From: Ardenticatenaceae bacterium
GTDB taxonomy: Bacteria; Chloroflexota; Anaerolineae; Promineifilales; Promineifilaceae
Assembly (NCBI GenBank): GCA_030065875.1
Contig: JASJCR010000015.1
Location: forward strand, 1 to 64,000
Direction of reading: 5' to 3'
Length of the DNA: 64,000 nucleotides
Shown one piece after another: positions 17,635 through 25,475 of this stretch. The notes beneath the pieces were generated by a model that saw only the letters and a list, made by a program, of their open reading frames with translations, was not told the DNA's origin and searched no databases. A program made the position numbers and the translations under genes. Numbering within the stretch: position 1 is the first letter of the stretch; every line of letters begins with the position of its first letter.

Positions 17635-17643
17635 TGCTAAACT
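17635..17643 (+). promoter_or_regulatory. Extended -10 element immediately before nurA
   Basis: TGC followed by TAAACT (17638-17643), without a convincing -35. Initiation about 7 bp downstream would fall at the nurA ATG (17651), giving a leaderless or nearly leaderless message. Confidence 0.4.
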
Positions 17644-17650
17644 CTTGCCT

Positions 17651-18874
17651 ATGGCGTTAGATTTTGAACAGCTGACAGATGATGTCATTGAGATGGCTCG
17701 ATCGGCCGGAGAGCGCCGCTCGATTCGTGACGACAGGCTTGATGAAATTGAAGCGGTTTTGAGAGAATACCAGGGAGATGATGGCGGTGTTCAGCGCTTT
17801 GTATCCCATATTCAGGACACAATTCTATCATCGAGCCAGTTTAAACCTTTTGGAGGCAGCGCCTACCCTTTGCAAGAAGGGCGGTTGATCGGCTTTTCCA
17901 GCGCGTCAGCCGCGGTTGACCTGCCAGAACAAGCTACCTTGATCGCGATCGACGGCTCGCAGATTGTGCCCGATCGACATGCCGCATTTGTCTACTATCT
18001 AATCAATATTGGGGCCATCATTTTCCATCATGGGCAGGGAATCGCCCCGGAAGAGTTTAATCAGCCTACTTTGCGTTTTCCCGCACCGGATGAACTCGAT
18101 AATTACCGCTTTGGCGATGGGGCCAGCGTCTCCGTTGAACGAGATTTAACCGAAATTGGCACCCTGGCCAAGCTGACCGGGCGTTATCATCGCGGTTCCA
18201 CGCCAACGCTGGCCATTATGGATCAGCGCCTGCTGTATGTCCCGATTGGTGAGTTGGGGCCGGCATTTAAGCGGCAAATAATCGGTGATTGGCAGGAGGC
18301 GTTGAATCAAATCCGGGTGGCCGGAGGCTGGATTATCGGGTATGTGGACCGGCCGGGTAAAGCGTCGGTTTTGACGCTCCTCAAGTCATTCACCGCTGAT
18401 TTTAATCCCAACGAGCCGGATGATTTAGGAGAGTGGGATGGCCTGGTGGATGCGGAACTGTTTGCCCGACTTTTAAGCCCCGGAGAACGATCGGCCGTGT
18501 TTGTGGACTTATCCCGCGCCAATAAAATGTTTACCGAAAGGGGGCGGGCGAACGAAATGTGCTTTTTTTATTTTAATGTGGGTCGGGTCGATCAGCCAAA
18601 CATCGCTCGTGTCGATCTACCCCGTTGGCTGGCGGAAGATGAAGGGGCCGTGGCCGCGATCCACGCTTTGCTCCTCGATCAGTGTGAAATTGCGGGACGA
18701 TACCCCTATGTTTTGGCCCGGGCGGATGAAATCGCCGTGGTCGGCCGGCAGGATCAGGCGGATCTCGAATTTCGCATTGCCCGTCAAATGGATGCGGCCG
18801 GGGTGTCATTTGCCGAAACGGCCAAACAGCAGTTAAAGGGGATTGTGAGAGGTGGGAAGATGAGGCATGGTTAA
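17651..18874 (+). CDS. nurA: NurA-type 5'-3' nuclease
   Basis: A NurA-family nuclease that works with the HerA translocase in DNA end resection. The ATG at 17651 is preferred over an in-frame TTG six bases upstream. The protein has 407 residues. The conserved NurA metal motif IDGSQ lies at residues 100-104, and a second acidic patch is in TLAIMDQRLLYVP. Further Asp residues in GYVDRP and AVFVDLS match the strand-end acids of the RNase-H-like fold. It is the first gene of nurA, HAS-barrel protein, herA and NYN nuclease, all on the plus strand. It could be a repair or a defence module; the sequence does not decide. Confidence 0.85.
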   Translation: MALDFEQLTDDVIEMARSAGERRSIRDDRLDEIEAVLREYQGDDGGVQRFVSHIQDTILSSSQFKPFGGSAYPLQEGRLIGFSSASAAVDLPEQATLIAIDGSQIVPDRHAAFVYYLINIGAIIFHHGQGIAPEEFNQPTLRFPAPDELDNYRFGDGASVSVERDLTEIGTLAKLTGRYHRGSTPTLAIMDQRLLYVPIGELGPAFKRQIIGDWQEALNQIRVAGGWIIGYVDRPGKASVLTLLKSFTADFNPNEPDDLGEWDGLVDAELFARLLSPGERSAVFVDLSRANKMFTERGRANEMCFFYFNVGRVDQPNIARVDLPRWLAEDEGAVAAIHALLLDQCEIAGRYPYVLARADEIAVVGRQDQADLEFRIARQMDAAGVSFAETAKQQLKGIVRGGKMRHG

Positions 18875-18935
18875 AGAGACCTCAGACCTCAGACTACAGA
18901 CAAGAGACCGGAGACGAGAGACTAGAGATCAGAGT
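18875..18935. repeat. AGACNNS heptad array
   Basis: Nine 7-bp words in register: AGACCTC, AGACCTC, AGACTAC, AGACAAG, AGACCGG, AGACGAG, AGACTAG, AGATCAG and a partial. It starts at the nurA stop and ends just before the next gene. The constant AGAC plus a variable NNS is shared with arrays at 35357 and 45874. Confidence 0.85.
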
Positions 18936-18945
18936 AAGAGTTACT

Positions 18946-19563
18946 ATGGAACAAATTGAAATCGGCCGGGTGTTGCGGGCCAGTTCCGCCGGGTTTGCCA
19001 TCGGCAGTCGAGTCAACCAGCTTTCTGCCCCGAGTTTTGGCTGTCTGGTTAAAGCCCAGCCTCTGGGCGGCCGCGAGGCGATCTACGGGCTGGTATACGA
19101 TATCCACATCGATGACGATCAGCTCATTCAGCGGCTGGTCATGACCGAAAATCCACGGCCGGAGGTGATTGAAGATCAGCGACAAAATCGCATGCTGCCT
19201 TTAGAAATGAGCGTCCTGGCGGTGGGTTACCGGCTCAACGGTGAGATTCGGCAGGGATTTCCCGCCCGGCCGCCGCTCAACCTCGATCCGGTTTATTTGT
19301 GTCAGGAAGAGAGCGAGCTGCGCCACTTCACCGACAATTTGGGATATTTGCGCCTGATTTTGCGCGCGCCTACCGAGCGGGTGCCGGTTGATCAGCTTCT
19401 GGTCGCTCATATTCGCCAGGTGTATGAGCTGCGCGGCCGCGATACGGCCTGGGCGATGTCGGCCGTCAACGAAGTGATTGAGCTGCTGCGCTCAAATTAT
19501 GAGCTGCTGATTCCCACCCTGGAGGCGTTGAGCGCGGAACTGCCCCAACTTTCCCTCCCCTAA
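18946..19563 (+). CDS. HAS-barrel-like protein between nurA and herA
   Basis: A 205-residue protein with no ATPase or nuclease motif. Its first 55 residues (IGRVLRASSAGFAIGSRV...YGLVYDIHIDDD) align by eye with the N-terminal HAS barrel of the HerA encoded next (IGYIVGGG...YYGLVTDIQLGAT). It therefore looks like a free HerA-associated barrel domain followed by a C-terminal helical region (about 140-200, QLLVAHIRQVYELRGRDTAW). The position between nurA and herA suggests an adaptor of the NurA-HerA complex. That function is inferred. Confidence 0.7.
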   Translation: MEQIEIGRVLRASSAGFAIGSRVNQLSAPSFGCLVKAQPLGGREAIYGLVYDIHIDDDQLIQRLVMTENPRPEVIEDQRQNRMLPLEMSVLAVGYRLNGEIRQGFPARPPLNLDPVYLCQEESELRHFTDNLGYLRLILRAPTERVPVDQLLVAHIRQVYELRGRDTAWAMSAVNEVIELLRSNYELLIPTLEALSAELPQLSLP

Positions 19564-19582
19564 CCCCTCCCAGAGGGAGGGG
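19564..19582 (+). terminator. Short GC hairpin after the HAS-barrel gene
   Basis: CCCCTCCC/GGGAGGGG (19564-19571 with 19575-19582) with a 3-base loop, directly after the stop codon and without a T-run. Attenuation or stabilisation is more likely than full termination, because herA follows about 90 bp later. Confidence 0.45.
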
Positions 19583-19675
19583 AACTAGGTGACCTGAATC
19601 ATGTGTCACTTGTAAGAAATGAACTTTGACTTACTTAATTTCTAAATTATCAGTGGGTCCGAAAGAAAATTAGCG

Positions 19676-21391
19676 GTGACTCAAAAAGTTATGGAAGAGT
19701 TTCATCAAGAAATCGGTTATATCGTTGGGGGAGGTTTAAAAGAAGGGCTGCGGGTGCGGCTGACGATTCCGGCCGACGAGGTGCAGGAAGGCAGCTTTGT
19801 GGTCAGCGACAGCGGCCGCTGGCGCTATTATGGTTTGGTTACCGATATTCAGCTTGGGGCTACAGACCCCCGCTTTGCCGATGAGCCAAATACCCGTTTA
19901 CAGCCGGCCGTGCGTCAGGCGCTGCTCGGCCGGACGCTGTACACAACCCTCAACATCTATTCAACCCTGATGCTGGACCGCGGCCCTGAACCGGGAGAAA
20001 CCGGATACGATGAGTATCAGGATCAGGCGCTGCGCGGTGAAATTTCACCCCGGCCGGTTAAAACGGTCCCGGCTCACCATGCCCAGGTACGCCTGGCAGA
20101 TGAGGCTGACGTGGCCGAAATTTTTGGCAAAGAGGGGCGGGGGATGTTTGAAATCGGCCAGACAATTGAGCAGGGACACCCGGTGCGCCTCGATCTCAAT
20201 AAGCTGGTCAAACGCTCCAGCGGCATATTTGGGGCCACCGGCACCGGCAAGAGTTTTTTAACCCGCATGGTTTTAGCCGGTATGATCAAAGAAGGGGTGG
20301 CGGCCGGTCTCGTTTTTGACATGCACAACGAATACGCCTATGACGATCAGGATTCGGACAACAGCACGGCCGTACGCGGTTTGCGATCCCTTTTTGGCAA
20401 CAAGGTGCAGGTCGCCGCGTTAGGTAAAGGGGCCACCGTGCGCGGTCTGACGCCTGATTTTACGCTGGAAATCGGCTACAAAGATTTTGAAACCAGCGAT
20501 ATTGACCTGCTGGCCTCCGCCCTCAACTTAACCGACACGGCCGCCATCACCCTGAGCGCTCTGGTGCGCGAATTTGGGGAGAGGTGGTTTGGTTCGTTTG
20601 TCAAACTGCAGCCGGGCTTGACTGAAATTGATCCGGAATCGGGTAAGACGGTGCCTGCGTCCGGATCTGTCGCTTTTTGGGCGCGTGGAGCCAACATCAA
20701 TGATCGGGCGGCCGAAGCGCTTCATCGTCGCTTGGCCCGTATTGCGGACAAGCCGTACGTCGTTGAGAAACCGGCCGGAGATGCCGTCTCGGCGATCGTC
20801 GACAAGTTAGAAAACGGCCGACACGTGATCCTGTCATTTGGCGCCTACGACAGCGATCTTGACTATTTGCTGGTCTCCAATATTTTGACTCGCCGCATTC
20901 GAGCCCACTGGGTCAAACAAACGGAAAGAGCCAAAAGTGAAAATAATCCCAATCCCAGACCGTTGGTCATCGCCATCGAAGAGGCACACAAGCTGCTGAA
21001 TCCGCAGCTTGCCAGTCAGACCGCTTTTGGGGTTATTGCCAGGGAGCTGCGCAAATATTTTGTGACCCTGCTGGTCATTGATCAGCGGCCTTCGGGCATA
21101 GATGATGAAATTATGTCTCAGCTTGGCACCCGCATCACCGGCTGGTTGGGGGACGAAGACGACATCCGCGCCGTATTGTCGGGATTGGCCGGCCGGGACC
21201 AGCTGCGCGGCATGCTGGCCCGTCTACAGGAAAAAGAAGAGGTGCTTTTGTTGGGTTGGGGGGTGCGCATGCCGATTCCGGTCAGATCGCGCCGCTACGA
21301 TCGCGACTTTTATGAGGCCATGAAAAGCGGTAAAAAGCGATCTAAAAGAGAAAGCATTGGCGACATTAATGACTTGTTGGGATTAAGCTGA
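19676..21391 (+). CDS. herA: HerA-type DNA translocase/ATPase
   Basis: A hexameric FtsK/HerA-superfamily ATPase. The N-terminal HAS barrel spans about residues 10-60. Walker A GATGTGKS is at 186-193, Walker B LVIAIEEAHKL at 430-440, and a downstream arginine-finger-like VIDQRPSGID with the HerA-typical MSQLGTRITGWLGDEDDI follows. It is 571 residues, normal for HerA. The apparent start is GTG at 19676; ATG at 19691 is an alternative. With NurA it should pump and degrade DNA ends. The genes are separated by about 70-110 bp containing repeats, so the operon is loose. Confidence 0.88.
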   Translation: MTQKVMEEFHQEIGYIVGGGLKEGLRVRLTIPADEVQEGSFVVSDSGRWRYYGLVTDIQLGATDPRFADEPNTRLQPAVRQALLGRTLYTTLNIYSTLMLDRGPEPGETGYDEYQDQALRGEISPRPVKTVPAHHAQVRLADEADVAEIFGKEGRGMFEIGQTIEQGHPVRLDLNKLVKRSSGIFGATGTGKSFLTRMVLAGMIKEGVAAGLVFDMHNEYAYDDQDSDNSTAVRGLRSLFGNKVQVAALGKGATVRGLTPDFTLEIGYKDFETSDIDLLASALNLTDTAAITLSALVREFGERWFGSFVKLQPGLTEIDPESGKTVPASGSVAFWARGANINDRAAEALHRRLARIADKPYVVEKPAGDAVSAIVDKLENGRHVILSFGAYDSDLDYLLVSNILTRRIRAHWVKQTERAKSENNPNPRPLVIAIEEAHKLLNPQLASQTAFGVIARELRKYFVTLLVIDQRPSGIDDEIMSQLGTRITGWLGDEDDIRAVLSGLAGRDQLRGMLARLQEKEEVLLLGWGVRMPIPVRSRRYDRDFYEAMKSGKKRSKRESIGDINDLLGLS

Positions 21392-21440
21392 ACAATTAAC
21401 AATTAACAATTAGTAATTAATAATTGCTAATTACTAATTG
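21391..21440. repeat. AATTNNN heptad array between herA and the NYN gene
   Basis: Words AACAATT, AACAATT, AACAATT, AGTAATT, AATAATT, GCTAATT and ACTAATT follow in strict 7-bp register right after the herA stop codon. Confidence 0.85.
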
Positions 21441-21478
21441 TTTAGCTAACTCTAAACCCTCTCCCTTATTATTCGACC

Positions 21479-22327
21479 ATGATCTATTTAATTGATGGGC
21501 ACAATCTCATCGGCAAGATGCCGGATATCGATCTGGCAGACCCAGATGATGAAGAGAAGTTAATTGGCAAACTTCGAGATTGGGCCAGACAAAGCCAAAA
21601 ACGCACCGTCCACGTTTATTTTGATCCGGGTTCCCTGGGTGGGTTTGGCAATTTGATGGGGGGAAGTGGGATCAAGGTAGAATTCGCCCGCATGGGGCAA
21701 ATCGCCGACGATCTGCTGATAAAAAAGCTGCGGCAGATCCGCAATCCGCAGGAATACACGCTCGTTACCAGCGATCGGGCCATTTTGGATGCAGCTCGTA
21801 AAAAACGGGTGGGGTATATCCTGTCAGAAGAGTTTGCCGCCCTGCTGGGTGAAGATTTATCTGGCAAAGCGGAGGTAGAAGAAACAGATCAACCGGCCGA
21901 TCCGGGGGAAGGGGAGGAAGTTGATTTATCAGCTGATGAACTGCAGCAGTGGCTGGCGGTGTTTGATAAGGCGCCTCGCCCCCAACGGCCTCAACCAAAA
22001 CCGGTTGAATCAAAAAAGACCGGGCCGGTTAAGGCACAGAAGCCAGCGCTGCCTCCAGCAACCATCGACGAATTAAAAGAGGGCATCGGCTTGATGTCCG
22101 ATCATGACGTCGCGGAATGGTTGACATTGTTTGAAAAAGAGGAACGGCCGCCGTCACCCCAGCAGAACGATCAGCCACAGCCACCTCAGAAGGCCAAGCG
22201 GCCGCTGCGCAAAAAACCGATCAAGAATCAAGTAAATCCTTCTCCAGATCAGAAATATGATGGCTTGTCATCGGACGAGATTGATGATTGGCTTGATTTA
22301 TTTGAGCGAGGAGAAAATGATGAGTAA
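21479..22327 (+). CDS. NYN-domain (PIN-like) nuclease with three C-terminal WLxLF repeats
   Basis: The N-terminal 125 residues form a YacP-like NYN domain: MIYLIDGHNLIG with the first catalytic Asp at 6, DDLLIKKL with Asp at 77-78, and VTSDRAIL with Asp at 99. These acids would bind metal for RNA cleavage. After a charged linker the protein carries three copies of a short helix-like motif, LSADELQQWLAVFD (150-163), MSDHDVAEWLTLFE (206-219) and LSSDEIDDWLDLFE (263-276), separated by Pro/Gln/Lys-rich spacers. These look like linear docking motifs. The gene follows herA by about 90 bp. Confidence 0.82.
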   Translation: MIYLIDGHNLIGKMPDIDLADPDDEEKLIGKLRDWARQSQKRTVHVYFDPGSLGGFGNLMGGSGIKVEFARMGQIADDLLIKKLRQIRNPQEYTLVTSDRAILDAARKKRVGYILSEEFAALLGEDLSGKAEVEETDQPADPGEGEEVDLSADELQQWLAVFDKAPRPQRPQPKPVESKKTGPVKAQKPALPPATIDELKEGIGLMSDHDVAEWLTLFEKEERPPSPQQNDQPQPPQKAKRPLRKKPIKNQVNPSPDQKYDGLSSDEIDDWLDLFERGENDE

Positions 22328-22450
22328 TGTGCAAAATATCTACAAAATTGTGCAAAATATCTACAAATCCGCATTTAAAGATTAAAACTTTGCAAATATT
22401 GGCTTAATTAGGTTGATTATGATGAGATGTTAACATTTACGCGATATAAC
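22328..22450. promoter_or_regulatory. AT-rich spacer upstream of the small-RNA candidate
   Basis: It begins with a duplicated 17-bp phrase (TGCAAAATATCTACAAA, about 22330 and 22351). A TATAAC at 22445-22450 is the only plausible -10 for the RNA candidate, and its -35 is weak. No gene is visible. Confidence 0.35.
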
Positions 22451-22660
22451 ATGGACATGCTTAGTTGAGTTCAAGAGGAACCCTCCCCAAACTGGCACGA
22501 GAGAAACGCGACTGGAACAAGCTCAACTAGGACAGGGAATGTCTCCCCTCCTCGACCGACATTTCCCGCCATTTTCTTTGTTACTCAACATGCTTCCCTC
22601 CTGGCATAAGAGTGACGTTAAGGCTTCCGTACTCCCCAACGGAAGCCTTTGTTTTTTTTA
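22451..22660 (+). ncRNA. Candidate structured small RNA with repeated CUCC (anti-Shine-Dalgarno) motifs
   Basis: A 210-nt non-coding stretch ends in a textbook terminator. Inside, GGGAATGTC (about 22534) pairs with GACATTTCCC (about 22559). GTTGAG at 22464 can pair either with CTCAAC near 22521 or with ACTCAAC at 22583, giving mutually exclusive folds. C-rich motifs complementary to GGAGG appear four times: CCCTCCCC, CTCCCCTCC, CTTCCCTCC and CTCCCC in the terminator loop. This resembles sRNAs that pair with ribosome-binding sites through C-rich loops. No known family was recognised. Confidence 0.55.
22620..22659 (+). terminator. Strong rho-independent terminator
   Basis: AAGGCTTCCG at 22620-22629 pairs with CGGAAGCCTT at 22640-22649. 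The loop holds TACTCCCCAA, and eight T residues follow at 22652-22659. There is no coding region for about 290 bp upstream, so it probably ends the small RNA. Confidence 0.9.
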
Positions 22661-22700
22661 CCGGTCAATTGATCAAAAACCTAAAAGCGGCTGAAAAACC

Positions 22701-22729
22701 AAAAGGCCCCACATTAAGTGGGGCCTTTT
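22701..22729. terminator. Perfect 12-bp hairpin upstream of the microprotein gene
   Basis: AAAAGGCCCCAC/GTGGGGCCTTTT with a 5-base loop. In either direction the flanking A/T tracts could support termination. It lies just upstream of an AAGGAGG ribosome-binding site and may isolate that gene from the RNA terminator. Confidence 0.6.
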
Positions 22730-22758
22730 GAAGGAAGAGGAAAAAAGGAGGACAGAAA

Positions 22759-22875
22759 ATGATGGACAGGCGTTTGCTTTTTGGTATTGCCGTTGTTGTG
22801 TTGTTGAAGTTGTTGTTGTTCCGGCTAACCAATTACAGTTATTATTCTAGAGGTTTGGTTCGAATTTGTGAATAG
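22759..22875 (+). CDS. 38-residue membrane microprotein
   Basis: A short frame starting ATG ATG at 22759, preceded by a perfect Shine-Dalgarno AAGGAGG (22745-22751) at 7-nt spacing and ending TAG at 22873. The product begins MMDRR, then has one hydrophobic segment at residues 6-21 (LLFGIAVVVLLKLLLF), then a Tyr/Arg-rich tail RLTNYSYYSRGLVRICE. The positive N-terminus suggests a single-pass inner-membrane peptide. I recognise no family. The unusually good ribosome-binding site, better than most genes here, is the main support. Confidence 0.55.
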   Translation: MMDRRLLFGIAVVVLLKLLLFRLTNYSYYSRGLVRICE

Positions 22876-22919
22876 GTATTTAATACTAGGTCGCTGGTCC
22901 TGTTAAGTAGGTTACAAAA

Positions 22920-24314
22920 TCACACTAATTCGAAGGATTGCAGGCGAGCCGGAACGTGAACTTCGGGAAATCCTTGAGATCGCAGAAGATCGGCTAAGGT
23001 GCCAGCGGCTTCCAGCTCTCCATGGACCAGAAAGGTATGGCGAGGTTTGGGATTAATGTGATTGGCCCACTTGATCAGGCCTTCTTGATCGGCATGACCG
23101 GAGAAGCCGTTCATCGTAATGACTTCAGCCCGCACTTTATAGGTTTCTCCAAAGATACGCACTTCTTCATTTCCCTCAACCAGCCGCCGGCCGAGGGTGT
23201 GGGGAGCCTGCCATCCCACGATCAAAACGGTGTTGCGGGCGTTGGCAATGTTATTTTTAAGATGGTGCAAAATCCGGCCGGTTTCCGCCATACCGCTGGC
23301 GCTAATTATAACGGCCGGATCCTTGGAACGATTGACCGCTTTGGATTCTTCAACGGCCCGGGTATAGCGCATTTTTTCACCGCTAAATGGATCTTCCCCC
23401 TGTAAAATCATTTCGGCCATCTCTTCATCATACGCTTCGGGGTGTAGGCGGTAGACGCTGGTGGCGTTAATCGCCAGCGGACTGTCGACATAGACCGGAA
23501 TACTTGGAATTTGATCGCTTTCCATCAGCTCGTAGAGACGATAAACCAATTCCTGGGTACGGCCGACGGCAAAGGCCGGAACGATCACTTTTCCCCCGCG
23601 ATTAACCGTTTCTCGAACGATTGTGGCCAGCTGCTGGTTGGCCGGTTCATCCGGATCATGGAGGCGGTTGCCGTAGGTGCTTTCCATGATTAATATATCG
23701 GCCGAGGTGGCAAAATCAGGGTCTTTTAAAATCGGCCGATCGGCGCGCCCAATATCTCCGCTAAAGACCAAACGCCGCGTTTGGTTGTCTTCCTCAATAT
23801 CGAGAATAACCGTGGCTGATCCCAACATATGCCCCGCTTCAATAAAGGTGAGGGTTATTCCCGGAAGCAGCTTGTAAGCGCGATGATATCCAATGCCAAT
23901 AAAATATTTGAGCGAATCCAGGGCATCAGCGATCGTATAAATTGGGTCAACCGGTGGCAATCCCTTGCGTTTGCGTTTGCGGTTCAAATATTCAATGTCC
24001 TGCTCCTGGATTTTACCGCTGTCGCGCAGCATAATGGCGCATAAATCCCGCGTGGCGTACGTGCAAACAATGTCGCCGGTAAATCCACTTTTGACTAAAT
24101 TTGGGATATTTCCACTGTGGTCGATATGGGCATGGGACAAGACGAGCACGTCAATTTCGGAGGCCTCAAACGTCAGCTTTTTGTTTTGCTCATAGCTTTG
24201 GCTGCGTTTCCCTTGAAAGATGCCGCAGTCGAGCAAAATCTTATAGCCATTTGCCTCGACCAGGTGTTTGGATCCGGTGACCGTTTGAGCCGCACCATGA
24301 AAAGTGATTTTCAT
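22920..24314 (-). CDS. Metallo-beta-lactamase/beta-CASP RNA-processing nuclease
   Basis: A 464-residue enzyme of the CPSF73/YSH1-like family. The MBL zinc motif HAHIDH is at residues 61-66, a second zinc histidine is in FIEAGHMLGSA, and Asp in FSGDIGR. The beta-CASP insert has VPAFAVGRTQEL and ASGMAETGRILHHLKNNI, and the C-terminal motif HADQEGLIKW follows. Such proteins cleave RNA endo- or 5'-3' exonucleolytically. It lacks the KH domains of archaeal forms. The next gene on the same strand, RNase D, ends only 4 bp upstream, so the two RNA-processing enzymes are probably co-transcribed. Confidence 0.9.
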   Translation of the reverse strand: MKITFHGAAQTVTGSKHLVEANGYKILLDCGIFQGKRSQSYEQNKKLTFEASEIDVLVLSHAHIDHSGNIPNLVKSGFTGDIVCTYATRDLCAIMLRDSGKIQEQDIEYLNRKRKRKGLPPVDPIYTIADALDSLKYFIGIGYHRAYKLLPGITLTFIEAGHMLGSATVILDIEEDNQTRRLVFSGDIGRADRPILKDPDFATSADILIMESTYGNRLHDPDEPANQQLATIVRETVNRGGKVIVPAFAVGRTQELVYRLYELMESDQIPSIPVYVDSPLAINATSVYRLHPEAYDEEMAEMILQGEDPFSGEKMRYTRAVEESKAVNRSKDPAVIISASGMAETGRILHHLKNNIANARNTVLIVGWQAPHTLGRRLVEGNEEVRIFGETYKVRAEVITMNGFSGHADQEGLIKWANHINPKPRHTFLVHGELEAAGTLADLLRSQGFPEVHVPARLQSFELV

Positions 24315-24318
24315 CTCT

Positions 24319-25467
24319 TTATTGTCCTTGTTTGCCGTTGAGTACCTGCAAAATTTCAGCTCCGTAGGTACGGCTGCGCCAGCGGCCGATCACCTCCTGG
24401 TGAGCGTGAATTTCCTGCATGGATTTTGGATTTTCCCGGGCGATCAACCACAGGGCATCTTTGCTCATCACCACATCTGACTCAACCCCTCGAGCCACGG
24501 CACGATCACGTCGCCATTGATGAAGTTTTTCATACCGATCGAGAACGGCCTGCGGCGGTCTTCGCGGGGGGCGCGGCCGTTTGGGCGGTTTGTTTTTTAA
24601 CCCTTGATCGATGACGCGCAGCATTTCTACTCCATATCGCCTGACCAGCCAATTTCCCAAACCTTTTAAGCGATATAGATCTTGCATCGACCGTGGCTGC
24701 TGCTCAGCCATACGCAATAAAACTGAATTGCCAATCAGCTTGAACAAGGGGCGATTGAGCTTTTCAGCCAGCTGTTGACGGTAGTTGTAGAGGGCAAAAG
24801 CCACCGATTTTTCTTGGGGGGTCAGTTCCGAAATGCCATTTAGCGACCAAAAGCGATTGGGATCAAATGGATCATTGCCTGGTTGAACTTGAGCCTGCCA
24901 GGCAAATATTTCGGCCGCTTCTTCTATATGCCCCCCTTCGATCAACTCTTTTCCCAGACGCTCCCGCAGCTGAAACAGATAATGCGTATCGCGTTGGGCA
25001 TAAGCCAGCTGTTCAGCCGAAAGCGGCCGTTTACCCCAATCGGCGCGTTGATAACGCTTATCCAATTCGATATCAAAGAGTTCGGCCATCATGTTGGCTA
25101 ATCCAATGCGTTTATATCCCAGGATGCGTGCGGCCCACATGGTGTCAAAAAGATTGTTGAGCGGCCAATCAAACTGTCGTCTAATTAAAATTAAGTCATA
25201 TTCAGCCGCGTGGAATATTTTCTCCACATTGGGATCAGCCAGCAGCGTTTTCAAAGGGGACAAATTTAAGCCAACTAGAGGATCGATAATAAAATCCTGC
25301 GCCGGGGTCGATATTTGAATCAAACAAACTTCTTCGCGGAATACGTACATGCTGTTTGATTCCAGATCAACTGCCAACTGATCAGCTTCTTCTAGAGTTG
25401 CTAAACACGCTTGCCATGCTTGGGGCGTATCGATATAACTAAATGGGGGTAATTCCAAAGATGACAT
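24319..25467 (-). CDS. rnd: Ribonuclease D
   Basis: A 3'-5' exoribonuclease with the DEDDy fold for tRNA 3' maturation or RNA decay. Exo I is AVDLESNSMY, Exo II HAAEYDLILI, Exo III YAQRDTHYLFQL (the Tyr and Asp of the DEDDy set). Two HRDC-like helical domains follow (about 200-280 and 300-380; RLKGLGNWLVRRYG and EIHAHQEVIGRWR). ATG at 25467 is preferred over an upstream in-frame start that would overlap the epimerase gene. That gives 382 residues and an 8-bp gap to the upstream stop. Confidence 0.9.
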   Translation of the reverse strand: MSSLELPPFSYIDTPQAWQACLATLEEADQLAVDLESNSMYVFREEVCLIQISTPAQDFIIDPLVGLNLSPLKTLLADPNVEKIFHAAEYDLILIRRQFDWPLNNLFDTMWAARILGYKRIGLANMMAELFDIELDKRYQRADWGKRPLSAEQLAYAQRDTHYLFQLRERLGKELIEGGHIEEAAEIFAWQAQVQPGNDPFDPNRFWSLNGISELTPQEKSVAFALYNYRQQLAEKLNRPLFKLIGNSVLLRMAEQQPRSMQDLYRLKGLGNWLVRRYGVEMLRVIDQGLKNKPPKRPRPPRRPPQAVLDRYEKLHQWRRDRAVARGVESDVVMSKDALWLIARENPKSMQEIHAHQEVIGRWRSRTYGAEILQVLNGKQGQ

Positions 25468-25475
25468 CCTACTTA

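Noticed and set aside
22451..22660. 6S RNA or tmRNA
   Set aside because: No tRNA-like ends or tag frame, and no convincing long terminal stem with a central bubble as in 6S RNA. Kept as an unassigned RNA candidate.
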